From: JAKLFA01 sp964450385
GTDB taxonomy: Bacteria; Omnitrophota; Gorgyraeia; Zapsychrales; JANLHA01
Length of the DNA stretch: 64,000 nucleotides
Assembly: GCA_964450385.1 (NCBI GenBank)
Contig: CAYVEC010000002.1
Location: 62,001 to 126,000 of the forward strand
Direction: 5' to 3'
Below are positions 35,099-42,699 of this stretch, in pieces. The stretch's first letter is position 1. Each line of letters starts with the position of its first letter. The notes under the pieces were generated by a model that was not told where the DNA came from, did no database searches, and saw only the letters and a list, made by a program, of their open reading frames with translations. The position numbers were made by a program, and so were the translations under genes.

Positions 35099-35995
35099 TT
35101 ATCCACCGAGTTGCGTTTTTAACCGAAGCACGGCGATCTCCTTGGCCTTGGCCTCAACCTCAATCGTGAATGACCGGCCGCGCCAAGAGACCGGAAAGTC
35201 CGCAAGATCGATATAATCATGATGAGGCCGCGGATCCGGCCCTGACCACCCATATTTGGGGCTCGAGAGATGCATAAGAGGTTCGCGGTTCCAGGTCGCC
35301 ACGGCCTCGTCGGTTGCCTCCTCGACCGTCAACCCATCGGGAAGACAGCGATGATGATGCACATCATAGGTCAAGGGCACGCCGGTGGCCCGTGCCACAG
35401 GCAGGAGGTCCGACGGAGTGAAACTCCGGTCATCATTCTCGATCGTTAATAATCGGCGGATCCGTTCCGGCATACGCCGGATGGTTTTGACTAGCCGGGC
35501 CAGGGCCGCGAGTTTATCCCCGTAGACCCCGCCGGCATGAATATTAATACAGTCAGCCCCGACCCATTCAGCGACCTGCGCGTGATAAGCCAGGTCCGCC
35601 AGGGACCGGGCAACCACACCCGGGTCTGGAGAATTCAGGACCACGAACTGATCCGGATGGAACGTGAGGCGGACATCAAGACTTTGGGCAAGGGTCGAGC
35701 ACCGGACAAAAAGACCGCGGATATCCTTATACCCAGGCAACTCTGTGACGGCATACCCCGCGTCCGGATGCGTCTTCACCGGCAGGATCTGGCTGTTGAT
35801 GCGAAAACACCCAATTCCATGCCTCCCGCAGAAGGTGATCGCCGCCTGTAACGCTATGGCATTCTCACGGCAGATGTCAGAAACCTTGCGCAGGACCGCG
35901 TCGCGCGGCATCCGGAGGAGCGCCGTCGCTGTTGTGGTCCGAAAACGGATCGGCTCATTAACAAACAGGCAACACAGGCCAAGACGCAGTGCCAC
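35099..35995 (-). CDS. uvsE: UV damage endonuclease UvsE
   Basis: A 298-residue TIM-barrel endonuclease that nicks DNA 5' to UV photoproducts. Family motifs: RLGLCCLF at the start, RLTFHPDQFVVLNSP, CINIHAGGVYGDK, LTIENDDRSFT, VPLTYDVHHHRC and FTIEVEAKAKE, which supply the metal-binding His, Asp and Glu residues. Start is GTG, four bases after GAAAGAGG; no ATG is better placed. It provides an alternative to nucleotide excision repair. Confidence 0.94.
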   Translation of the reverse strand: MALRLGLCCLFVNEPIRFRTTTATALLRMPRDAVLRKVSDICRENAIALQAAITFCGRHGIGCFRINSQILPVKTHPDAGYAVTELPGYKDIRGLFVRCSTLAQSLDVRLTFHPDQFVVLNSPDPGVVARSLADLAYHAQVAEWVGADCINIHAGGVYGDKLAALARLVKTIRRMPERIRRLLTIENDDRSFTPSDLLPVARATGVPLTYDVHHHRCLPDGLTVEEATDEAVATWNREPLMHLSSPKYGWSGPDPRPHHDYIDLADFPVSWRGRSFTIEVEAKAKEIAVLRLKTQLGG

Positions 35996-36011
35996 AAAAC
36001 CTCTTTCAATT

Positions 36012-36608
36012 TTATTTAGCAGAAAAAAGTTTTTTTACCAATGCCGCGACCGCATCAAGCTCACGCCCGAGATCCTCGCGAGAACGGCCAACTACGCCAT
36101 ACAGATATTGATGCAGCACGACCTTCATTCCGCAAAAGGCGAAGATCCCTTCATCAACGGTCTTCGTCAAGACCGCGCGCATGCCGCCCTGTTCATAATG
36201 GACCTCCGGGCCTCCTGTTGTATTGATGAGCACCGCCTTTTTATCCTTAAGCAAGCCCACGATCTGTTTGGTCGTCGGATCCGCTGCATAGGCAAAGCCA
36301 TAACTTAAGACCCGATCAACATATCCCTTTAGCACGGCCGGCAGATTAAACCACCAGATCGGAAAGACAAACACCACGAGGTCCGCGGCGCGGATCGCGG
36401 CCTGTTCCTGTGCGACGTCGGCGCGGGCCTTGCCCTGCCTCATCTGCTGAAAATCCTCAGCCGCAAGAACAGGATCAAACCCTTCCTTATAAAGATCCCG
36501 AACGCTGACCTCATGCCCGCCAGCGCGAAGAGTCTCAACAACCCGGTCCTTGATGGCAGCGTTCAGACTTGCCGGGTTCGGATGCCCATAGATCACCAAT
36601 GCCTTCAT
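36012..36608 (-). CDS. NAD(P)H:quinone oxidoreductase-like flavoprotein (Flavodoxin_2)
   Basis: A 198-residue flavodoxin-fold protein: KALVIYGHPNPASLNAAI (FMN/FAD phosphate loop), VFVFPIWWFNLPAVLKGYVDRVLSYG and LINTTGGPEVHY, typical of KefF/MdaB/NQO-like NAD(P)H dehydrogenases. It probably performs two-electron reduction of quinones or electrophiles. The minus strand upstream has TACAAT near 36667-36672. It ends sixteen bases before the uvsE start. Confidence 0.88.
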   Translation of the reverse strand: MKALVIYGHPNPASLNAAIKDRVVETLRAGGHEVSVRDLYKEGFDPVLAAEDFQQMRQGKARADVAQEQAAIRAADLVVFVFPIWWFNLPAVLKGYVDRVLSYGFAYAADPTTKQIVGLLKDKKAVLINTTGGPEVHYEQGGMRAVLTKTVDEGIFAFCGMKVVLHQYLYGVVGRSREDLGRELDAVAALVKKLFSAK

Positions 36609-36749
36609 TGTTTTCCCCCTTGGTTATCACGTTGGTCTCGGCCATGGATACTGGCGATGATTATTGTACCAGAGAACAGGTATTTCGCTTGATAAAATCA
36701 GCGACCCGAGCGTGCGTCATTAATAAGGACTGATTTGAAACCAGAAGCG

Positions 36750-37745
36750 CTATTCCGGAATAACCGGATCCAGCGGATAGAATTCCATCACTTTATAATC
36801 ATGGTAGGACGGGCCGAGAAGCGGATGCTGATTCTGGACCCGCAGAGGAAGAGATTCGTCATGCGAATATAAATAGTGATACGCGAGATCGCTCATAAAA
36901 CCCTGCTGCCAGGCGATCGTAATATGGCTGTCCGCGATACGGACGATGCGGGACAAAAAGCTGATGAGCTGATCATCCCCACCCTCTTTTTTAAGCCGTT
37001 CCAAGGTCAGGTGAAGCATGCTCACAGGGTCCCTAAGCGCAACTGTCTCAACGACCTCGTCATCCGCCACCCGTTCATAAAAAACCGTGCCTGTGTCGCC
37101 CCGCTCAACCACAACCCGATCCCTGATAAAAACACTCTTGACCCCGTTCACCATTCTTTCTTCCTTGTCCTCATAGATCGACACGCTGCGATTCTGATCC
37201 TTGAGAAAGACCGAACGGAAAAGATTTCCAAGCCCCCAGGGGTTCGAGGCCCTCAGGCGCTCAAAATAACGCCAATAATTCGCAAAAGGCCGATCGCCTT
37301 TTCGAGGCGCCGAGAGGTCTGGAAGATCGGCGAACAACTCTTCGGTCAGCGGCGTCAATAACGGCACCAACTCCTCGCAGGACGGACAGGTCTGAAGCCG
37401 CGCTTCCCACTTCCGCCGAAAGGCCTCCATGGGCTCAAAGGAAAATGATCCCCATTCATCCTGAGCGATCATCTCCTGAACCCCGACCATATCCGTCAAA
37501 AATTCCGGGAGCATCTGGCGCATGTCATCCGCCCAGCGAGCGATCTCCTCCTTGCCCTGAGCCGTCTCCACGCGCCGAACCGCCTCAGCGAGAACAAGCG
37601 GAACCGCCTCGTCATACCTTGTAGAGATATCGAACGACCTGTCGCGGAGAGCCGCCTCCTGATGCGCCACAAAACGGTCCATGCCGATGGCGCCGATCAG
37701 GGCGGCTGTGAGGCTAACAAGAAGAATATTACGAAGAATGTCCAT
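36750..37745 (-). CDS. Membrane-anchored hypothetical protein
   Basis: A 331-residue protein with an N-terminal signal-anchor (ILLVSLTAALIGAIGM) and an otherwise soluble, acidic, helical chain. A CPSC pair (LQTCPSCEEL) sits near residue 139. The C-terminal part has several Tyr/His (LAYHYLYSHDES, SYHDYKVMEFYPLDPVIPE). I do not recognise it. It is flanked by AT-rich gaps and is probably monocistronic. Confidence 0.65.
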   Translation of the reverse strand: MDILRNILLVSLTAALIGAIGMDRFVAHQEAALRDRSFDISTRYDEAVPLVLAEAVRRVETAQGKEEIARWADDMRQMLPEFLTDMVGVQEMIAQDEWGSFSFEPMEAFRRKWEARLQTCPSCEELVPLLTPLTEELFADLPDLSAPRKGDRPFANYWRYFERLRASNPWGLGNLFRSVFLKDQNRSVSIYEDKEERMVNGVKSVFIRDRVVVERGDTGTVFYERVADDEVVETVALRDPVSMLHLTLERLKKEGGDDQLISFLSRIVRIADSHITIAWQQGFMSDLAYHYLYSHDESLPLRVQNQHPLLGPSYHDYKVMEFYPLDPVIPE

Positions 37746-37890
37746 GAATGATTGGTCAGAATCCGGATCACATCAATCTAGAGTCTAAATGATATACAAA
37801 ATATACACTATTTCTATTAAAATAACAAACTCGGAAGGTCTTTATTCTCAACGGCTTATATACATTGTAAAAAAATCAAATTTTTGCCAC

Positions 37891-38475
37891 TTACCTGGCA
37901 CCCTGGACCGTCTTCTTTAATAACCACGCCATATTGCGTCCCAAGACCTGCATCGTCTCCCTGCCCTCGTCATCGTTCTCAACCTCGCCCTCACCCCGGC
38001 CCATGCCCAGATTCCAATAACTCGACCCCGGAACGATCATCTGTTCAATAAAGAAAAACAGATTCATCGAATTAAACACATGGACCGCGCCGGCGCGCCG
38101 GACCGCGACCACCGAGGCCCCGACCTTACGTCGTAAAAGATATCCGTTCGCACGCGCCACCATCCCGGCCCGGTCGATCAAGGCCTTGATCTCAGGGGTC
38201 ATGTTGCTAAAATACGTCGGCGAGGCCAGAATGATGCCGTCCGCCGCGAACATCTTTTCAAGATACTCGTTGAGCGGGTCATCGTTCAAGACACACCGGC
38301 GATCCTGCCGATCCTTGCAAGTAAAACACGCACAGCACCCCCTCAGCCGACAGCCCGACATCTCAACGAGCTCTGTCGCGATCCCCTCGGCCTCAAGCTC
38401 ACGAAAGACCATCCCGATGAGCCGCGATGTGTTCCCGCCCGCGCGAGGGCTTCCATTAAAGGCAACGACCTTCAT
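37891..38475 (-). CDS. NADPH-dependent FMN reductase / iron-sulfur flavoprotein-like
   Basis: A 194-residue flavodoxin-like protein: VVAFNGSPRAGGNTSRLI is the FMN phosphate loop and DGIILASPTYFSNMTPEIKA the flavin-binding loop. A Cys cluster (GCRLRGCCACFTCKDRQDRRC: C-x4-CC-x-C-x2-C-x7-C) resembles the compact 4Fe-4S motif of archaeal Isf proteins. It may shuttle electrons or reduce small oxidants. The gene upstream on this strand is ferritin, which may point to iron or oxidative-stress physiology. Confidence 0.85.
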   Translation of the reverse strand: MKVVAFNGSPRAGGNTSRLIGMVFRELEAEGIATELVEMSGCRLRGCCACFTCKDRQDRRCVLNDDPLNEYLEKMFAADGIILASPTYFSNMTPEIKALIDRAGMVARANGYLLRRKVGASVVAVRRAGAVHVFNSMNLFFFIEQMIVPGSSYWNLGMGRGEGEVENDDEGRETMQVLGRNMAWLLKKTVQGAR

Positions 38476-38549
38476 ATCCCCTCCTTATCACCTCTTCCGG
38501 TCCGAAGTTCCTTCCGGTCATTGTGACATCATATCACTTTTTTGGGAAT

Positions 38550-38585
38550 AAAAAAGCACGGGGATCAGCCCCCTGATCCCCGTGC
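38550..38585 (-). terminator. Intrinsic terminator of the ferritin gene
   Basis: A perfect 13-bp stem: GCACGGGGATCAG (38556-38568) with 38573-38585, a CCCC loop, and TTTTTTATT following on the minus strand. It ends the ferritin message. Confidence 0.95.
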
Positions 38586-38610
38586 CACCGCGGATTTAGG
38601 ACAAAACCGT

Positions 38611-39096
38611 CTATTCGCGGGATTTCAGCTCCCGGTCGAGCATGAGCAATCCCATCGAGTTATTCCCGATCAAATCCAGTTTGGTCAAAATATCCGTCGC
38701 GTTCTTCTCCTCCTCCACCTGCTCGTCCACAAACCACTGGAGAAAGCCCACAGCCGCATAATCATGAAGCGACGTCGCGACCGAATAAAGGTTGTGGATA
38801 CTCGCCGTGACCTTCTTTTCATGGCCGAGGGCCTCTTCAAAAACAGCACGCACGGACGCGAAGTCGGATTTCGGCTTCTCAAAAGCCCCGAGGACAACCG
38901 GGCATCCGCGGTCATTGAGATATTCAAAGATCTTCATGCCGTGCTCGACTTCCTCCTGGGCCTGTTTTTTCATCCAATGAGCCATCCCGGAAAAACCCTG
39001 GGCCTCAAAATACCCGGCCATGGACAGATACAGATAGGCTGAAAAAAGTTCCTTCGTAATCTGTTCGTTCATCACCTCATAAAGTTTTTTGTCCAC
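38611..39096 (-). CDS. Bacterial non-haem ferritin
   Basis: A 161-residue four-helix ferritin. Ferroxidase ligands appear in order: NEQITKELFSAYLYL (Glu17-type), EEVEHGMKIFEYL (Glu, Glu and His of the second helix), FEEALGHEK, and VDEQVEEEKNATDIL (Glu/Gln of the fourth helix). It stores iron as a ferric mineral. Start is GTG with AAAGGGG upstream. TATATT on the minus strand near 39133-39138 is a possible -10. Confidence 0.95.
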   Translation of the reverse strand: MDKKLYEVMNEQITKELFSAYLYLSMAGYFEAQGFSGMAHWMKKQAQEEVEHGMKIFEYLNDRGCPVVLGAFEKPKSDFASVRAVFEEALGHEKKVTASIHNLYSVATSLHDYAAVGFLQWFVDEQVEEEKNATDILTKLDLIGNNSMGLLMLDRELKSRE

Positions 39097-39198
39097 GTTT
39101 AACCCCTTTCTAATTTTAAATATCTGTAGACTAATATAATGTTGTCGGAACGATCATAGAAAACTTACAGAAAATCTAGCACCTCCTAAAAATCCTGA

Positions 39199-39204
39199 TA
39201 CAAT
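39199..39204 (+). promoter_or_regulatory. -10 box (TACAAT) for uppP, probable leaderless start
   Basis: TACAAT ends six bases before the uppP ATG at 39211, the same geometry as the AsmA gene. No SD is present. A second TATAAT lies further up at 39135-39140. Confidence 0.45.
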
Positions 39205-39210
39205 ACGACC

Positions 39211-40011
39211 ATGCTTGAACAATTATGCCTAGGGATGGTCCAAGGAATAGCCGAATGGCTTCCGATCAGCTCGGAAGGCATGATCGTTTTTGTCCAAAGG
39301 ATCTTTTTCGGCCATACGGACTTTAAAACGACGATTCAGGGGGCGCTGTTCCTCCATCTCGGGTCGGCCTTGGCAGCAATGATTTATTTTAAAAACGACA
39401 TCATCTCCCTCGTGCGAGCACTCTGTGCGCCCAAACGGGCATCGGCCGCCGAACAGACCCTCCTCTCCTTTCTTGTGGTCACGACCATCGTGAGCGGGCT
39501 CCTCGGCCTAGCCCTCATCACGACCATCGGCCGGTTCCTTGACACCTGCCCGTACGCCACCCCGATATCCCTCTGGCTCCTCGCGGCCGGATTGGCCTTG
39601 ACCGCGCTCTTCCAATATTATGCCAAAAATCAGGGGCACCGGAACGCCGGAGACCTAAAAATGCCCGATACCCTGATTTTAAGCGCTGCTCAGGGTCTGG
39701 CAAGCCTGCCCGGCATCTCACGCTCCGGAATCACGATCTCGTGCCTCTTATTCCGCAACCTGAGCACTGATGAAAGCCTCCGGATCAGTTTTTTAATGAG
39801 CGTCCCGATCGTTTTGATCGGAAATGTTGCGATCGGCCTCTTTGGCTTCTCTTATGATGCCGTCCACCTCATCGGCCTTGCGGCCTCGTTCGTGACCAGT
39901 CTCGTGACCATCCACCTCCTCATGGCGGTTGCCCGAAAGGTGAATTTTGCCCCCTTTGTCGGCTTCATGGCCCTTCTGGTCGCCCTTTCTGCGGTTTTCC
40001 ACGCCTACTGA
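39211..40011 (+). CDS. uppP: Undecaprenyl-diphosphatase UppP (BacA)
   Basis: A 266-residue integral membrane phosphatase that recycles undecaprenyl pyrophosphate for cell-wall synthesis and gives bacitracin resistance. The two catalytic repeats are recognisable: GIAEWLPISSEGM (usual EFLPISSSGH, so divergent) and LPGISRSGITISC. About seven to eight TM helices. It lacks an SD; a TACAAT box sits directly upstream. A small hairpin follows its stop. Confidence 0.92.
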   Translation: MLEQLCLGMVQGIAEWLPISSEGMIVFVQRIFFGHTDFKTTIQGALFLHLGSALAAMIYFKNDIISLVRALCAPKRASAAEQTLLSFLVVTTIVSGLLGLALITTIGRFLDTCPYATPISLWLLAAGLALTALFQYYAKNQGHRNAGDLKMPDTLILSAAQGLASLPGISRSGITISCLLFRNLSTDESLRISFLMSVPIVLIGNVAIGLFGFSYDAVHLIGLAASFVTSLVTIHLLMAVARKVNFAPFVGFMALLVALSAVFHAY

Positions 40012-40014
40012 TAC

Positions 40015-40032
40015 GCCGCTGTGATGAGCGGC
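40015..40032 (+). terminator. Weak hairpin after uppP
   Basis: GCCGCT (40015-40020) pairs with AGCGGC (40027-40032) directly after the uppP stop. It is followed by TTAACC, without a proper U tract, so termination may be inefficient. Confidence 0.4.
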
Positions 40033-40129
40033 TTAACCGCCTGACGCCACAAGGGATATCGACCGAGTCTCTCCGAGACCTCCGACGGGGCCAAACGCCA
40101 AAATCTCAAAAAATTTTTTATATAAAAAC

Positions 40130-40157
40130 TTGACATCGGAAATATTTATAGTAAATT
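40130..40157 (+). promoter_or_regulatory. Promoter of the AdoMetDC-like/SET operon
   Basis: A consensus -35 TTGACA (40130-40135), 16-base spacer and TAAATT (40152-40157). Initiation near 40163 would start the transcript at the first stem of the structured leader. Confidence 0.6.
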
Positions 40158-40160
40158 TAA

Positions 40161-40276
40161 GGTGCAACAAAAAGGAGCATGCAATTCCTCAAAAAGTCCC
40201 CTAATAAATGGGGCAAGGCCAGGTAAACCGGGTTTGCCTGTCCGACACGGAAGGAAAGATTTCCTAACAACGCACT
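40161..40276 (+). ncRNA. Structured leader RNA, possible new riboswitch-like element
   Basis: This part of the 393-base intergenic region folds into consecutive hairpins enclosed by a short closing stem: GGTGC (40161-40165) with GCACT (40272-40276); AGGA/TCCT (40173-40176 / 40186-40189); CCCC/GGGG (40198-40201 / 40210-40213); CAGGTAAA (40220-40227) with TTTGCCTG (40233-40240), one G-U pair, extended by GG/CC beyond one mismatch; AGGAA/TTCCT (40252-40256 / 40261-40265). The multi-branched layout, a promoter just upstream and a terminator-like hairpin just downstream suggest a cis-regulatory RNA. It does not match the S-box, SAM-II, SAH, TPP, glycine, c-di-GMP or preQ1 consensus that I can recall. 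Genes downstream both concern AdoMet, so an AdoMet-related ligand is a reasonable guess only. Confidence 0.5.
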
Positions 40277-40279
40277 CTG

Positions 40280-40333
40280 ATTTTTAAGTATTCTCGTGCC
40301 TACTTAAAAATTCGTTTGCGTTTTTTATTTTTT
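40280..40333 (+). terminator. Terminator-like hairpin in the AdoMetDC leader
   Basis: ATTTTTAAGTA (40280-40290) pairs perfectly with 40301-40311 around a ten-base loop, followed by a T-rich run (40321-40333, TTTTTTATTTTTT). It lies between the structured leader and the first gene, where an expression platform would be. The stem is AT-rich, so its strength is uncertain. Confidence 0.5.
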
Positions 40334-40354
40334 ATAAACCGACTACAAAGGAGG

Positions 40355-40408
40355 ATGACCTTAGCGGCCTGCTTTTGTAGAATCACACGGGAGAAGCGAA
40401 CAGAATGA
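40355..40408 (+). CDS. Possible 17-codon leader peptide overlapping the AdoMetDC-like start
   Basis: ATG at 40355 opens a mini-ORF (MTLAACFCRITREKRTE) whose TGA overlaps the next ATG as ATGA. AAAGGAGG (40347-40354) directly abuts its ATG: the SD is very strong but with zero spacing, which argues against efficient use. The region also forms CTACAAAG (40343-40350) / CTTTTGTAG (40372-40380), able to hide that SD. Treat as tentative. Confidence 0.3.
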   Translation: MTLAACFCRITREKRTE

Positions 40409-40794
40409 ACACAAAACCACGAGAATACCGACGGATCAACGAGAACGGAACGATTTATTATGGAAAGCATCTCATTGTCACCGCGCGCGGATGCAATGAG
40501 AGCCTCTTAGACAAGGCTGCGATCGCCAAGTTCATGACCACCCTCGTCAAACGGATCGACATGGTCGCCTTTGGCGATCCGATCGTCGAGCGTTTCGGCG
40601 GCGGCGTGGAAGTCGGTATCTCGGCCGTCCAATTAATCGAAACCAGCGCCATCGTCATCCATACCAACGACCAGGCACGCGACATGTACCTCGATGTCTT
40701 CAGCTGCAAAACCTTCTCGGAGGACGCGGCTATCGAGTTCGTGAAAGAAAACTTCAGTCCAACCTCCATCAACCACCAGGTGCTCATGAGATGA
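40405..40794 (+). CDS. S-adenosylmethionine decarboxylase-like proenzyme (SpeH/SpeD family)
   Basis: A 129-residue protein of the small bacterial/archaeal AdoMetDC type, which self-cleaves to make a pyruvoyl cofactor. The key residues S81, H86 and C101 (ETSAIVIHT and DVFSC) keep the same spacing (5 and 15) as Ser63, His68 and Cys83 of the Thermotoga enzyme. However, the residue before the Ser is Thr instead of Glu and the one after is Ala instead of His. Some SpeD homologues are known to decarboxylate arginine or ornithine rather than AdoMet, so substrate is open. It has GGGAG eleven bases upstream and its stop overlaps the SET gene start. Confidence 0.75.
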   Translation: MNTKPREYRRINENGTIYYGKHLIVTARGCNESLLDKAAIAKFMTTLVKRIDMVAFGDPIVERFGGGVEVGISAVQLIETSAIVIHTNDQARDMYLDVFSCKTFSEDAAIEFVKENFSPTSINHQVLMR

Positions 40795-41255
40795 ACAGAT
40801 TCTATCCCAAATTCGTTCCAGAATTTCCGTACGAGCCGTCTCCGGAAAAATTCAAGATCGGCAGGATCAGTAAAGCCGTCGGTTCCGGCGTCATTTCAAA
40901 GGCAGCGTTCAAAAAGGGTGAGATCGTTTTCGGTTTTACAGGTTTCACGATCGACTTCATCACCCAGTTCTCATTGCAGTACGGCAAGAACATGAACATC
41001 CATGATCCGTTCTTCATGGGCAAGGTCCTCCATTCATGCGACCCGAACACATCGTGTGATATGCAGCGCCGGATCTTCATTGCCCGGCGGGATATCCATC
41101 CCGGAGAGCTCGTCACCATGGACTATGAACAGACCGAGGACGTGCTCTTTAAGCCCTTCCTCTGCCAGTGCGGAGCGGGCAACTGCCGAAAGATCATCCA
41201 GGGCAAGGCGATGGTCGCCGATGCCATGCGTAAATCTATGCGTAAGGTCGCCTGA
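40791..41255 (+). CDS. SET-domain protein methyltransferase
   Basis: A 154-residue minimal SET domain. GRISKAVGSGVISKAAFKKG is the N-terminal strand region, VLHSCDPNTSCD replaces the usual NHSxxPN, VTMDYEQTED the ELTYDY motif, and a post-SET zinc site CQCGAGNCRK closes it. It probably methylates a protein lysine using AdoMet. Its ATG overlaps the AdoMetDC-like stop (ATGA), so the two products are made together. A strong terminator follows. Confidence 0.88.
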   Translation: MNRFYPKFVPEFPYEPSPEKFKIGRISKAVGSGVISKAAFKKGEIVFGFTGFTIDFITQFSLQYGKNMNIHDPFFMGKVLHSCDPNTSCDMQRRIFIARRDIHPGELVTMDYEQTEDVLFKPFLCQCGAGNCRKIIQGKAMVADAMRKSMRKVA

Positions 41256-41282
41256 TCAGGCGTGATAACAAGAATGATTGAC

Positions 41283-41314
41283 GGGGGCTGCAGCTAATGC
41301 AGCCTCCCTTTTTT
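41283..41314 (+). terminator. Intrinsic terminator of the AdoMetDC-like/SET operon
   Basis: GGGGGCTGCA (41283-41292), a five-base loop, TGCAGCCTCC (41298-41307) and T6 (41309-41314). The U tract overlaps the last codon of the converging radical SAM gene. Confidence 0.9.
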
Positions 41315-42632
41315 ATGCGATACCAAGACGCCGAAAAAAACGCCGGCGACGCGACCGGGATGGATTAAAATACCCGCACAGGGTCGCTGGAAACTCGCGG
41401 TGAACCATCCGAATGTGCTCGGCCAGTCCCAAAGGCAGCCTCCGGCCGGATTCAAAGCCGATAGCCCGGAGATAGCCGAGGGGATCAAAATTCATGTTGC
41501 GCCATTGAATCATGTCAACAGATCCTGTCCGAAGCAGCCGGCGAAGGGCGCGGGTCTCACCAGCGGAATCCGTGACCCCCGGGGCCACAAGATAATTGAT
41601 CGAGACAAATCCCCTGCAGCGCTTGGCTATCCGAATCGAGGCCATCACATCCGCAAAAGAATATCCTTTCGGACGGTAATAGCGCTCATAATACTCTGGC
41701 TGAAGACTATTGAGACTCACCCGCACACTGTCCAACCCGGCCTCAAAGAGTGCGCGGATCGCCTCGGGCCGGCTCGCGTTCGTATTGAGATTGATCACCC
41801 CGCGCCGGGTCGCCCGGCGGATCAGCCGAACAGACTCGATCAGAATATCAGCGACGTTCAAGGGTTCGCCCTCACACCCCTGACCAAAACTTACTACCGG
41901 ATCCCGGGTAGCCCGGATATGCGTAAGCGCGGTCTCGGCCACCTCTTCGGGTGTCGGTACAAAGGCGATCCGAGGCTGAGTCACCGGGCACTCTCCATCG
42001 GGTTGATACGAAATGCAGCCGACGCAGCGGGCATTACACGTCGGCGATGTCGGGAGCGGGGCCTCGTATCTTTTTAGAAAAAAATTCCTGGCCGCCGGGC
42101 AGCCGTTGACACAGGCGCAGGTCTCAAGATGGCGCATGAGACGATTTTCGGGAAATCGTTTCTGGTACTCGCGGATGGTTTGTTTCATGAGATCGAGGTC
42201 CATCAGCCGGGGATCCTGCCTGAGCTCCCGGTCCACCCGGATCGCGGCAGCATAAAATTCACCGCGGAAAAACGCCACGGCCCCATAGGCAAACATCGGC
42301 AGCAGGCGGGCGCTCGGACGCTCCTCAAACGCGGCATGATAGCTGGCAGTATACCCCGGGGCCAAAAAAGCAGCAACCGGATAGACCGGGCCGCTGATCC
42401 CCTCCAGGGGGCTCGTGTCGATCCGGCACAACCGCCGGTTCTCCAAATCACAGGCGATCGCTAACCGGTCCGGGAGCATATAGAGCGCACTGCACGCCGG
42501 AAGCCTGACGCAGTCCTCTCGCGTCAAGGGGACATACTGACCCCCGGCCATCCCCACGGCCTGTAAAAAAGGCACATTAACGATCCGGCCCTGGCCGTCG
42601 CTCACAACGAGTTGTGGATATTGTTCTGCCAT
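41313..42632 (-). CDS. Radical SAM protein with an N-terminal SPASM-unrelated extension
   Basis: About 439 residues. Residues 1-190 have no recognised domain but carry a Cys pair cluster (HLETCACVNGCPAARNF). The radical SAM cluster motif is SPTCNARCVGCISYQP (C-x3-C-x2-C), followed by VSFGQGCEGEPL, which takes the place of the GGEP motif, and LNTNASRPE. The end is extremely basic (NPSRSRRRRFFRRLG). Similar proteins are found as stand-alone hypothetical radical SAM enzymes; reaction unknown. The ATG at 42632 follows AGGGGA; an in-frame TTG at 42650 is the alternative. Confidence 0.82.
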   Translation of the reverse strand: MAEQYPQLVVSDGQGRIVNVPFLQAVGMAGGQYVPLTREDCVRLPACSALYMLPDRLAIACDLENRRLCRIDTSPLEGISGPVYPVAAFLAPGYTASYHAAFEERPSARLLPMFAYGAVAFFRGEFYAAAIRVDRELRQDPRLMDLDLMKQTIREYQKRFPENRLMRHLETCACVNGCPAARNFFLKRYEAPLPTSPTCNARCVGCISYQPDGECPVTQPRIAFVPTPEEVAETALTHIRATRDPVVSFGQGCEGEPLNVADILIESVRLIRRATRRGVINLNTNASRPEAIRALFEAGLDSVRVSLNSLQPEYYERYYRPKGYSFADVMASIRIAKRCRGFVSINYLVAPGVTDSAGETRALRRLLRTGSVDMIQWRNMNFDPLGYLRAIGFESGRRLPLGLAEHIRMVHREFPATLCGYFNPSRSRRRRFFRRLGIA

Positions 42633-42650
42633 CAGGTCCCCTAAAGACAA

Positions 42651-42677
42651 CGGCAGCTGCGCTAGGCGCAGCTGCCG
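42651..42677 (-). terminator. 12-bp hairpin after the 27-residue peptide gene
   Basis: CGGCAGCTGCGC (42651-42662) pairs perfectly with 42666-42677 around TAG. On the minus strand TTGTCTTTA follows, a modest U tract. It lies between the small gene and the radical SAM gene. Confidence 0.6.
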
Positions 42678-42699
42678 CGACTGACCCCATAAATCCCGA

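Noticed and set aside
40217..40265. Possible SRP (4.5S) RNA, because of CGGAAGGAAAG in the leader
   Set aside because: The GGAA-containing hairpin and asymmetric loop of SRP RNA are not formed; the pairing partners differ.
40161..40276. Known SAM, SAH, c-di-GMP or preQ1 riboswitch
   Set aside because: None of the conserved core strings of these classes that I remember is present, so it is reported only as an unassigned structured leader.
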